From: Cocleimonas flava
GTDB taxonomy: Bacteria; Pseudomonadota; Gammaproteobacteria; Thiotrichales; Thiotrichaceae
DNA length: 64,000 nucleotides
Direction: 5' to 3'
Assembly (NCBI RefSeq): GCF_004339015.1
Contig: NZ_SMFQ01000003.1
Coordinates: 1,116,001-1,180,000, forward strand
Position numbers and translations under genes: made by a program. This document shows positions 34,372 to 42,128 of this stretch, piece after piece. The first letter of the stretch is position 1. Each line of letters begins with the position of its first letter. Below the pieces are notes generated by a model. The model was not told the origin of the DNA. It worked only from the letters and a program-made list of their open reading frames with translations, and made no database searches.

Positions 34372-34447
34372 TGTAACCTTTTATGTATCTAATTAATCTT
34401 ATAAATTTACTTATCTAGCCATTTTCTAGCGCTAAGTGTTAAACCTT

Positions 34448-35458
34448 TTATTCATCTTCTACAGCATAAGGAAGGTCTAAAAAGTGTACGCTAGCTTCTT
34501 GATTACCAACAGAAACAGTTAACGCTTTTGTTGCTTCAGCTATCTTTAGAATAACCAGCGCTTCAGCCTTGCCTTCGGGGCTTATCACTGAGGTTAACAC
34601 TTTTCCAGCTTCGGTATCTTTTTCACTTTTAACTGCCGAGCCTACTGCTAACGCCGATGCTGTATCGGCAACAATATGATACATACGACGTTTGGTTTTA
34701 CCCAGATAATTCAAACGAGCAACTACTTCCTGCCCCGGGTAACAACCTTTTTTAAAGTCTACACCGCCGATATGAATATAATTCACCATTTGCGGAATCC
34801 AGGCCTCAGTACTCTCCGCTGATATCATGGGGATACCCGCTTGTATGTTGAGATAATCCCAATGTGTGCTCGGTGCAACGACGGCATCGTAATTAAGTTT
34901 TTGCCAGAGACTTTTGCAGTCTTCTACTTCACCAAAAATATCAAAACGAGTATTCGCTCCAGCGATAGCTAATACGCTTAAAGAACCTGACTGAATTGAT
35001 TCGGTAGGTGCTTTTGGCAAATCACCCAGAATATTATTCAATTCTGTATCGGCACCCTGCCCTGAATAACTGAAATGCACTAAAGAATCTGAAACATCAT
35101 CAATAGTCACTTTTGACATCATTACATACATACGTAATTTTTTTATTACGTGTTCAAGAAGATCAGCAGACAAATCCAACAAGAAACTATCACCGCGCTT
35201 AAACACCCGAAAATTAGCGATAATGCGACCTTTTGGAGAACACCAGGCGCTTTCCTGATGTGTCGTTTCATTCACATTACGAATATCATTGGTTAACTGG
35301 TTTTGTAGAAAAGTTTCAGCATCCTCACCTGATACTTCCAGTAAACCTCTACCTGAAAGATCCGCTAAAACTTTAGTGTCAGAGGAATAGCTAGAGTTCT
35401 TACTGTCATCAGATAAGGCATCGTGTTCAGTTAAAAATGTTTTCCAATTTGGGTTCAT
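34448..35458 (-). CDS. ygfZ: Folate-binding tRNA-modifying protein YgfZ
   Basis: This 336-residue GcvT-like protein contains the YgfZ signature KGCYPGQEVVARLNYLGKTK (about 237-256), with the conserved cysteine. YgfZ binds tetrahydrofolate and supports iron-sulfur enzymes such as MiaB in tRNA thiomethylation. The N-terminal aminomethyltransferase-like region (GRGLLEVSGEDAETFLQNQLT) is also typical. A terminator shared with the upstream PpiC gene lies at 35501-35540. Its presence fits a cell with several iron-sulfur RNA enzymes, perhaps including the TrpRS at 39055. Confidence 0.92.
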   Translation of the reverse strand: MNPNWKTFLTEHDALSDDSKNSSYSSDTKVLADLSGRGLLEVSGEDAETFLQNQLTNDIRNVNETTHQESAWCSPKGRIIANFRVFKRGDSFLLDLSADLLEHVIKKLRMYVMMSKVTIDDVSDSLVHFSYSGQGADTELNNILGDLPKAPTESIQSGSLSVLAIAGANTRFDIFGEVEDCKSLWQKLNYDAVVAPSTHWDYLNIQAGIPMISAESTEAWIPQMVNYIHIGGVDFKKGCYPGQEVVARLNYLGKTKRRMYHIVADTASALAVGSAVKSEKDTEAGKVLTSVISPEGKAEALVILKIAEATKALTVSVGNQEASVHFLDLPYAVEDE

Positions 35459-35500
35459 AGCTAGAAAAACCTATTATTTAATATCGTGAATGTAAAATAA

Positions 35501-35540
35501 AAAAACCCAGAGTTTGAAGAATCACACTCTGGGTTTTAAT
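35501..35540. terminator. Hairpin terminator
   Basis: AAAACCCAGAGT and ACTCTGGGTTTT form a 12-bp stem around a 12-base loop, flanked by A- and T-runs. It ends the PpiC transcript on the minus strand and works in either direction. Confidence 0.88.
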
Positions 35541-35569
35541 TGTAGCATCTGTAGGAAAAAGACTGAGTT

Positions 35570-36439
35570 TTAGTCTTTCTTCTCTTCAGCTTTTTCTTCT
35601 GTTTTTGCTTCAGCTTTCTCTACTTCTGGAAGCGTTAGCTTGATATCTGCATCTTTTTTCAAGTTTTCCATATATGCCAACATCTGCTTCTGTGAAATAA
35701 CTCGAGTTAACTGAGGCTTTAATGACTCAAGTGTTGGTAGTTTTGCATCACGACTGTCTTCTAGTTTAATTACGTGATAGCCGAACTGTGTTTTAACAGG
35801 CTCTTTTGATACATCGCCTTTAGACATTTCTTTTACTGCATTTGCGAAAGCAGGAACCATTGTCTGTGCTTTAAACCAACCTAAAGAACCACCGTTTGAG
35901 CCTGAAGGACCGGTTGATTTCTCTTTAGCAACTTTAGCAAAATCAGCACCATCAGCGACTTCTTTAATTACTGCTTTAGCTTCATCTTCTGTTTTAACTA
36001 AAATATGACGTGCGTTAAACTCTTTGCTTGCTAGTTTGGTAACACGCTCATCGTAGGCAGCTTTGATATCTTCGTCTTTGATATCAAAAGATTCTACTTT
36101 CTCTTTTGTCCAGGTTTTTAGCAAGATGTTACGCGTGAAATCACTGATTGCTTTTTTCGTTTCAGGACGCTCTAAAATATCTGTTTTCTTTGCTTCTTGA
36201 AGTGCAATTTCAGTAGCTACTAAATCGTTAACGGCAGCTTCCTGATCACCTTTACCTGATTTCTTGAGGATTTCCATGTAACCGTCAAGTGTGCTCTTCA
36301 TGATTTTATCGCCGTTTACCGTAGCGATAACAACATCAGTTTCTGCTTTTTCATCAGCGTGTAAAGTAAACATGCCTGCCATTGAAATCGACAGTCCAAG
36401 TATTGATGTTGCAAGTAATGATTTTTTCATAGTTAACAT
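35570..36439 (-). CDS. Parvulin-type peptidyl-prolyl isomerase (PpiC/SurA-like)
   Basis: This 289-residue periplasmic foldase has a signal peptide (MKKSLLATSILGLSISMAGM, cleaved near LHA-DE). A SurA-N-like helical region (60-135) precedes the parvulin domain (about 140-235: FNARHILVKTEDEAKAVIKE, then KSTGPSGSNGGSLGWF and FGYHVIKLEDSR). The C-terminus is an acidic K/E tail. The parvulin motifs are complete, so it should be an active isomerase assisting envelope protein folding. It lies downstream of yciB and yciI on the same strand. Confidence 0.9.
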   Translation of the reverse strand: MLTMKKSLLATSILGLSISMAGMFTLHADEKAETDVVIATVNGDKIMKSTLDGYMEILKKSGKGDQEAAVNDLVATEIALQEAKKTDILERPETKKAISDFTRNILLKTWTKEKVESFDIKDEDIKAAYDERVTKLASKEFNARHILVKTEDEAKAVIKEVADGADFAKVAKEKSTGPSGSNGGSLGWFKAQTMVPAFANAVKEMSKGDVSKEPVKTQFGYHVIKLEDSRDAKLPTLESLKPQLTRVISQKQMLAYMENLKKDADIKLTLPEVEKAEAKTEEKAEEKKD

Positions 36440-36507
36440 TTTATCTAATTGTCCTTTCCGTAAAATTATTCTAATTTATTTATATGTTCCCGACTATTCG
36501 GGTCGCC

Positions 36508-36807
36508 CTATGGCAAAACCTTCTTAAATGGTTTCACCGTAACTTTTTGATAAACGCCAGCTCCAATATAAGGATCTGCATCAGCCCAAGCTTGCGCAAG
36601 TTCTAATGTGTCGAATTCTGCAACAATGAGACTACCAGTGAAACCGTTAGTTCCGGGATCCTCACTATCGATTGCAGGGTGCGGCCCTGCTAACACTAAT
36701 TTACCCTGATCTTTTAAATCATTTAAGCGAGCAATATGCTCCGCTCTCACAGATAAACGCTTTTCCAAGCTATTTTCTACATCTTCCGAAATTACAGCAT
36801 ATAACAT
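36508..36807 (-). CDS. yciI: YciI-family protein
   Basis: This 99-residue small alpha/beta protein of the ferredoxin-like fold starts [17 protein letters not shown] and contains [12 protein letters not shown] and [12 protein letters not shown], the signature positions of YciI. Its biochemical role is not established. Position between yciB and a PpiC gene matches the gammaproteobacterial arrangement in which yciI accompanies yciB. Confidence 0.9.
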   Translation of the reverse strand: MLYAVISEDVENSLEKRLSVRAEHIARLNDLKDQGKLVLAGPHPAIDSEDPGTNGFTGSLIVAEFDTLELAQAWADADPYIGAGVYQKVTVKPFKKVLP

Positions 36808-36927
36808 CTGCTTCTCTCCTTCATTTATTATGCATTACTATTTTATTAATTTTTGGTAATACTCTTGTACCTAATATTCTGTGCTTTTGATGCAGACGAC
36901 TAGAACAGAGTAAATTCAAATCAGTGT

Positions 36928-37566
36928 TTATATCTTGTCTTTAGATGCTTCTTCATCGGGCTCATTTTCCGCATGTTTCGCCAGGTAAACACCTTGCGCA
37001 ATCATAAAAACAAACGTCATCCCCAGAACACCAAACATTTTAAAATCGACCCAGATGTCTTCACTAAAGTTGTAGGCGACATAAATATTCACAAAGCCTA
37101 CCAGAGCAAAAAACACTCCCCAACTCAGATTAACACGCTTCCATATTTTTTTGGGAACATCAATCGCATTAAACATCATTCGTTCTATCAGCGACTTACT
37201 GCCGATGAATTGACTGCCTATAATAACCAATGCAAACACCCAATTGAAGATACTTACTTTCCATTTGATAAACAATGGGTCTTTAAAAGCCAGAGTCAAG
37301 GTTCCAAAAGCAATCAATATGCCTAAGGAAATCAAATGCATTTTTTCTAATTTTTTGAATACAACTCTATGCACAATATTCTGAACAATCGTTGCCAGAA
37401 TTATCAACACGGTCGCGAAGTAAATTGCATCTTTGGGTTCATCAGGACTAATTGATACGAAGGGAAGCTGGTTTGCCATTTCTATCCATTGCGGAGGCAT
37501 ATCACCAAAGAATTTATATCCAATAAAAAACAAAACTACTGGAAAAAAATCAATCAAAAACTTCAT
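36928..37566 (-). CDS. yciB: Inner-membrane-spanning protein YciB (septation protein A)
   Basis: This 212-residue membrane protein has five hydrophobic segments. The start MKFLIDFFPVVLFFIGYKFF and the segment WKRVNLSWGVFFALVGFVNI are characteristic of YciB/IspZ. The protein affects envelope synthesis and division through contacts with the elongation and division machinery. It is divergent from yciO with about 77 bp between starts, a conserved gammaproteobacterial neighbourhood. Confidence 0.93.
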   Translation of the reverse strand: MKFLIDFFPVVLFFIGYKFFGDMPPQWIEMANQLPFVSISPDEPKDAIYFATVLIILATIVQNIVHRVVFKKLEKMHLISLGILIAFGTLTLAFKDPLFIKWKVSIFNWVFALVIIGSQFIGSKSLIERMMFNAIDVPKKIWKRVNLSWGVFFALVGFVNIYVAYNFSEDIWVDFKMFGVLGMTFVFMIAQGVYLAKHAENEPDEEASKDKI

Positions 37567-37643
37567 TGTTATTATATATCCCTGAGCAACTACTGATGTA
37601 GAATAGCGTATTTTAACCTGTTACTGGTTTGCTTAGAAGTTAT

Positions 37644-38270
37644 ATGAGTCAATATTTCGAAATACACCCAGATAATCCACAAAGTCGTTTAATTAAACAA
37701 TCTGTAGAGATTATCAATAAGGGCGGTGTAATCATTTACCCAACCGATTCAAGCTACGCAATCGGTTGTCATTTGGGCGACAAAAAAGCGATGGATCGAA
37801 TCCGTATGATTCGACAGCTCGATAAAGACCATGACTTTACACTGGTCTGTAGAGATCTATCAGAAATATCACACTATGCAGTGGTCGATAATCTGAATTA
37901 TCGTCTGATGAAATCACTCACGCCGGGGCCCTATACGTTTATTTTGCCGGCCACTCGTGAAGTGCCGAAGCGGTTACTCAATCCTAAACGTAAAACAATC
38001 GGAATTCGTGTACCAGACAACGCCGTATGCTCTGCTTTGCTTGAAGAGTTAGACCAGCCAATTATGTCGAGCACACTGAGTTTACCCAATGACGAATACC
38101 CATTAAACGACCCTTATCAGATCAGATTAAAACTGGAAAACATGGTTGATCTGATCATAGATGGGGGTTACAGCGGGCACGAAGAAACTACGGTGGTTAG
38201 CCTCACCGAAGATAAACCTGTCATTATACGTCAAGGCTTAGGTAGTGCAGACTGGCTTCAACAGCACTAA
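37644..38270 (+). CDS. yciO: YciO/Sua5/YrdC-family protein
   Basis: This 208-residue protein has the threonylcarbamoyl-AMP synthase fold: GGVIIYPTDSSYAIGC (ATP-binding KxR/SxN region) and TPGPYTFILPATREVPKRL. Sua5/YrdC make the t6A precursor of tRNA; YciO is the paralogue whose role is less clear. The ATG at 37644 (MSQYFEIHPDNPQSR) is typical for YciO; the TTG at 37629 is rejected. First gene of a run yciO - M50 protease - trpS - scpA - scpB. Confidence 0.9.
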   Translation: MSQYFEIHPDNPQSRLIKQSVEIINKGGVIIYPTDSSYAIGCHLGDKKAMDRIRMIRQLDKDHDFTLVCRDLSEISHYAVVDNLNYRLMKSLTPGPYTFILPATREVPKRLLNPKRKTIGIRVPDNAVCSALLEELDQPIMSSTLSLPNDEYPLNDPYQIRLKLENMVDLIIDGGYSGHEETTVVSLTEDKPVIIRQGLGSADWLQQH

Positions 38271-38329
38271 TTTTATAGCTATCAACACCTTACAACACAA
38301 ACAATAAAACACAGTAGAACTTAAAATAC

Positions 38330-38980
38330 ATGAATATAGATAGCATTATCTACAATATTGCCGTTTGGTCTTTACCGGTATTATTTGCCATTACCTTACA
38401 TGAAGTTGCTCACGGTTGGATGGCAAGCAAACTAGGCGATAACACGGCAAAAATGTTGGGGCGTTTAACCGTAAACCCATTCAAACATATAGATCCAATC
38501 GGAACCGTTGTGGTTCCATTAGCCATGGTTTTGTTACAAACCGGTTTTGTATTCGGCTGGGCAAAGCCTGTACCGGTAAACATGAGAAACCTGAATTCAC
38601 CCAGAAAAGATATGGCGATCGTTGCTGCTGCCGGCCCAATATCTAATTTAATCATGGCTGTTTTCTGGGTGTTTATTTTCAAGCTAGGTGCATCCGTTAT
38701 TACTGACCCTAATATTTCCGAAGGGGTAAAGGCAATGGGTCAGGCCGGCATCATTATAAACCTGATTTTATTCATTTTTAATTTACTCCCTATTCCACCA
38801 TTAGATGGAAGTAAAGTGCTTTCAGGCATCGTCCCTCCTTCGGTTTCTGATATGATGGACAAAATTGAACCATACGGTTTATTTATCGTTATCGGGCTGC
38901 TTTATTTTGGCGTACTAAATGCCATTATTTCACCTGTATTAGCGTTCTTTTTACAAACAATAGGTTCGCTTTTCTTTTAA
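38330..38980 (+). CDS. Site-2-protease-like M50 metalloprotease
   Basis: This 216-residue membrane protein has the zinc motif HEVAHG (about 24-29) in the first helix region and NLLPIPPLDGSKV (about 151-163) with the third zinc ligand aspartate. Five to six membrane helices are visible. It belongs to the short M50B family without PDZ domain, often found between yciO and trpS. Such proteases cut within membrane segments; the substrate is unknown. Confidence 0.9.
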   Translation: MNIDSIIYNIAVWSLPVLFAITLHEVAHGWMASKLGDNTAKMLGRLTVNPFKHIDPIGTVVVPLAMVLLQTGFVFGWAKPVPVNMRNLNSPRKDMAIVAAAGPISNLIMAVFWVFIFKLGASVITDPNISEGVKAMGQAGIIINLILFIFNLLPIPPLDGSKVLSGIVPPSVSDMMDKIEPYGLFIVIGLLYFGVLNAIISPVLAFFLQTIGSLFF

Positions 38981-39054
38981 CGACTTAATCATTATTTACT
39001 TTTTGACATACATATAACTCTTTGAAATACATATAAGTAAAACGCTTCTAATTT

Positions 39055-40272
39055 ATGAATACACAAATTCCACAAAATCAACGTGTCGTATCTGGCATGC
39101 GTCCCACAGGCAAACTTCACCTAGGCCATTATCATGGCGTATTGAAAAACTGGGTTGAAATGCAATTAAACTACGAGTGCTTTTTCTTCGTAGCGGATTG
39201 GCACGCACTTACCACACACTACGATGACCCAAGTGGCACACCACAACATGTTGAAGATATGGTGATTGATTGGTTGGCAGCAGGCATTAGCCCGAGCTCT
39301 GCGACTATTTTCTTGCAGTCAGAAGTGCCTGAACATGCAGAATTACATCTATTGCTTTCAATGATTACACCATTGAGCTGGTTAGAGCGTGTTCCGACGT
39401 ATAAAGATCAACAAGAGAAGTTACGCGAGAAAGATTTAGCAACCTACGGATTCCTTGGTTATCCCCTGCTTCAATCTGCAGATATATTGCTCTATAAAGC
39501 AGACATGGTTCCAGTAGGCGAAGATCAGGTTGCACATATAGAATTGACGCGCGAAGTAGCAAGACGCTTCAATCACATTTATGGTCGTGAGCCAGATTTT
39601 GAAGAAAAAGCAGAAGCTGCCATTCACAAAATTGGTAAAAAGAATTCAAAGCTATACCGTGATTTGCGCAAACGCTATCAGGAACAAGGCGACCTCGAAG
39701 CTTTGGACATTGGTCAGGCATTACTAGAAGCACAGCAGAATATATCTGTGGGCGATAAAGAACGCCTGTTTGGTTATCTGGAAGGCATGGGAAAAATCAT
39801 CCTGCCAGAACCAGAAGCGAAACTCACTAAAGCATCCCGCATGCCGGGCTTAGACGGTCAGAAAATGTCTAAATCTTACGGCAATACAATCGGCTTACGC
39901 GAAGACCCTGATGTGCTGGATGAGAAAATCCGTAAGATGCCAACAGACCCTGCTCGTGCTCGTTTAACTGATCCGGGTAACCCTGAAAAGTGCCCAGTAT
40001 TTGACCTACACAAAGTATACTCCGATGATTCACGACTACAGTGGGTTAACGAAGGGTGCCGAAACGCATCATTCGGTTGTTTGGATTGCAAAAAACCCTT
40101 AATCGAAGCGGTACAGGCAGAAATGCAACCCATTCGCGAAAGAGCACAAATTTTTGAGAATGACCGCACCGCAGTAAGAGCAATCATTCGCGAAGGTAGC
40201 GAAGCAGCGCGTGATGTGGCGCGTGAAACTTTGACTGATGTGGTTGAGGCAATGCGCTTTTCGCAACAGTAG
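39055..40272 (+). CDS. trpS: Tryptophanyl-tRNA synthetase with 4Fe-4S-type cysteine motif
   Basis: This 405-residue class I synthetase charges tRNA-Trp. The HIGH-like motif is HLGHYHG (22-28) and the KMSKS motif is GQKMSKSYGN (about 272-281). It is longer than the usual 330-340 residues because of an insertion (about 175-240). The C-terminal domain has Cys313, Cys335, Cys342 and Cys345, spaced C-x21-C-x6-C-x2-C. Thermotoga TrpRS binds a 4Fe-4S cluster through nearly the same C-x22-C-x6-C-x2-C pattern near the anticodon-binding face. A second, cysteine-motif-free TrpRS is encoded at 60196. This copy sits in the conserved yciO-scpB neighbourhood. Confidence 0.94.
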   Translation: MNTQIPQNQRVVSGMRPTGKLHLGHYHGVLKNWVEMQLNYECFFFVADWHALTTHYDDPSGTPQHVEDMVIDWLAAGISPSSATIFLQSEVPEHAELHLLLSMITPLSWLERVPTYKDQQEKLREKDLATYGFLGYPLLQSADILLYKADMVPVGEDQVAHIELTREVARRFNHIYGREPDFEEKAEAAIHKIGKKNSKLYRDLRKRYQEQGDLEALDIGQALLEAQQNISVGDKERLFGYLEGMGKIILPEPEAKLTKASRMPGLDGQKMSKSYGNTIGLREDPDVLDEKIRKMPTDPARARLTDPGNPEKCPVFDLHKVYSDDSRLQWVNEGCRNASFGCLDCKKPLIEAVQAEMQPIRERAQIFENDRTAVRAIIREGSEAARDVARETLTDVVEAMRFSQQ

Positions 40273-40296
40273 TTTTCACCTTTTCAACGAGAATCA

Positions 40297-41127
40297 ATGA
40301 CCAACGAGACAGACACTAAGCACCACATACCGATACAAGGCGAACTACCGTTCGCCATTGTTCATGGTGAAGCTGTTTCTGCTCCACCTGAAGACCTCTA
40401 TATTCCACCCGATGCCCTTGAGGTATTTCTGGAAACGTTCGAAGGACCACTGGATTTATTGCTGTATTTAATCCGTCGCCAAAATCTGGATATTCTGGAT
40501 ATCCCGATTGCTGAAATCACCTCCCAATACATGGATTATGTCGAGATGATGCGCAATATCAATCTCGATTTAGCGGCGGAATATCTGGTGATGGCAGCGA
40601 TGCTGGCAGAAATTAAATCGCGCATGCTCTTGCCACGCCATGAAGAAGTCGAAGATGAAGAAGACCCGCGTGCCGAACTGGTTAAACGCCTTCAAGAATA
40701 CGAACGCTTCAAACAGGCTGCTTCAGACATAGATGAATTACCACGCACGGGGCGTGAAAACTTCCCAACTTCTGTAGAAGTCATTCTTGATAATCAGGAA
40801 AAACCAGAACCCGAAGTAGACTTGCGTGAGATCCTGCTAGCCTTTCAAAACATACTTAAGCACGTCGATATGCAAAAGCACCATGAAATCGAACGCGAAG
40901 AAATATCAATACGTGAACGCATGACACACGTCCTGTCTAGGCTGGATGCTGATAATTTTATCGAATTCCAAAGCTTATTCACATTTAAAGAAGGACGCCT
41001 GGGGGTTGTAGTCACCTTGATGGCGGTACTGGAATTGCTAAAACTCAAAGTCATCGACATGGTGCAAGCCGAGGCATTTGCCCCCATCTATTTAAAACCT
41101 GTTTCCAGCACAGAAGAAATTATATAG
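40297..41127 (+). CDS. scpA: Segregation and condensation protein A
   Basis: This 276-residue kleisin bridges the SMC dimer together with ScpB. The N-terminal motif FEGPLDLLLYLIRRQNLDILDIPIAEITSQY region (from about residue 48) is diagnostic, and the C-terminal winged helix (ELLKLKVIDMVQAEAF) is present. It has an N-terminal extension of about 40 residues, common in gammaproteobacterial homologues. It starts 24 bp after trpS and precedes scpB, so it is probably co-transcribed. Confidence 0.95.
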   Translation: MTNETDTKHHIPIQGELPFAIVHGEAVSAPPEDLYIPPDALEVFLETFEGPLDLLLYLIRRQNLDILDIPIAEITSQYMDYVEMMRNINLDLAAEYLVMAAMLAEIKSRMLLPRHEEVEDEEDPRAELVKRLQEYERFKQAASDIDELPRTGRENFPTSVEVILDNQEKPEPEVDLREILLAFQNILKHVDMQKHHEIEREEISIRERMTHVLSRLDADNFIEFQSLFTFKEGRLGVVVTLMAVLELLKLKVIDMVQAEAFAPIYLKPVSSTEEII

Positions 41128-41144
41128 ATGATAAATAGCATTCA

Positions 41145-41176
41145 GAAAAAACTGCGTATAAGTGGGGGGGTGGCTT
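41145..41176 (-). repeat. C-run/T-run interspersed element, copy 7 (between scpA and scpB)
   Basis: On the minus strand it reads GCCAC7 ACTTATACGCAG followed by T6. It lies 17 bp after the scpA stop and 39 bp before the scpB start. Its G-run contains a GTG in frame with scpB that is unlikely to be used. Confidence 0.75.
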
Positions 41177-41215
41177 TTAACTCTTCTATTAAACGAGAAA
41201 CATAACGAATTAGAC

Positions 41216-41953
41216 ATGCAAATAGAAAAACTACAAAACATTCTGGAAGCACTACTCATTAGTGCTGAAAAACCACTAAGCATCGATAAACTTTTAGGTT
41301 TTTTCCAAACAGAAGACCTGGTGAATCGAAATGATGTGAAACAAGCTTTAGCGTTAATTCAGGAAACCTTTGAAGCACGCGGGTTCGAATTAATAGAAAC
41401 AGCGAGCGGCTTTCGCTTTCAAACAAAGTCAGAATATAAACAATGGGTTACGCAACATTGGGATGAAAAACCAGCACGGTATTCCAGAGCATTATTAGAA
41501 ACGCTGGCATTGATCGTTTATCGCCAACCGATAACTCGTGCAGAAATTGAGGACATTCGCGGCGTTGCTGTTAGTTCGAATATTATCAAAACACTTCAGG
41601 AAAGAGACTGGATCAGAGTCGTTGGGCACAAAGAAGTACCTGGTCGACCTGCCCTGCTCGGTACAACTCGTCAATTCCTTGATTACTTTAATCTTAAGTC
41701 TCTGGATGAAATGCCGAGCTTGAGCGAAATTCAGGATATCGATAAACTTTACCCTGAGCTTGATCTGGGGCCTTTGCAAGATCTCACAGAAGGCGCTGCT
41801 GAACAGGAAAGGGAAGAAGAGGAAGACGAACATATTGAAGATAAGCCAATGGATATCTTTGATATTGACGAAATCGAGATTAACGAAAGCAGTATAGACA
41901 GCTTAAATGCAAAAATTAAAAGCGAAGCAGATCAAGAGCCAAATGATAATTAG
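41216..41953 (+). CDS. scpB: Segregation and condensation protein B
   Basis: This 245-residue tandem winged-helix protein partners ScpA in the SMC complex. IEKLQNILEALLISAEKPLSIDKL at the start, ALLETLALIVYRQPITRAEIEDIRGVAVSSNI and GRPALLGTTRQFLDYFNLKSLDEMP are diagnostic. The C-terminus is a long acidic tail (EEEEDEHIEDKP). I use the ATG at 41216; the frame start at 41162 lies inside the repeat. In many gammaproteobacteria rluB follows; here an ABC-transporter operon follows instead. Confidence 0.94.
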   Translation: MQIEKLQNILEALLISAEKPLSIDKLLGFFQTEDLVNRNDVKQALALIQETFEARGFELIETASGFRFQTKSEYKQWVTQHWDEKPARYSRALLETLALIVYRQPITRAEIEDIRGVAVSSNIIKTLQERDWIRVVGHKEVPGRPALLGTTRQFLDYFNLKSLDEMPSLSEIQDIDKLYPELDLGPLQDLTEGAAEQEREEEEDEHIEDKPMDIFDIDEIEINESSIDSLNAKIKSEADQEPNDN

Positions 41954-42128
41954 CCGATAAAAAATACTCATTGGTTACGCAAGACTATTAAAGATTACGA
42001 AAAATTAATAAATATTTAAAGATTTAGAACGAGTAAATGATGAATACTTACACCATTGATTTTGCTCTAATAAACATGGCCATTTTGATGCCTACTTAAG
42101 ACATCCACTTTAGACAGTTATAAAAAAT

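Noticed and set aside
41162-41215. Upstream GTG start for scpB
   Set aside because: It falls within the repeat G-run and adds residues not seen in ScpB; the ATG at 41216 starts the conserved protein.
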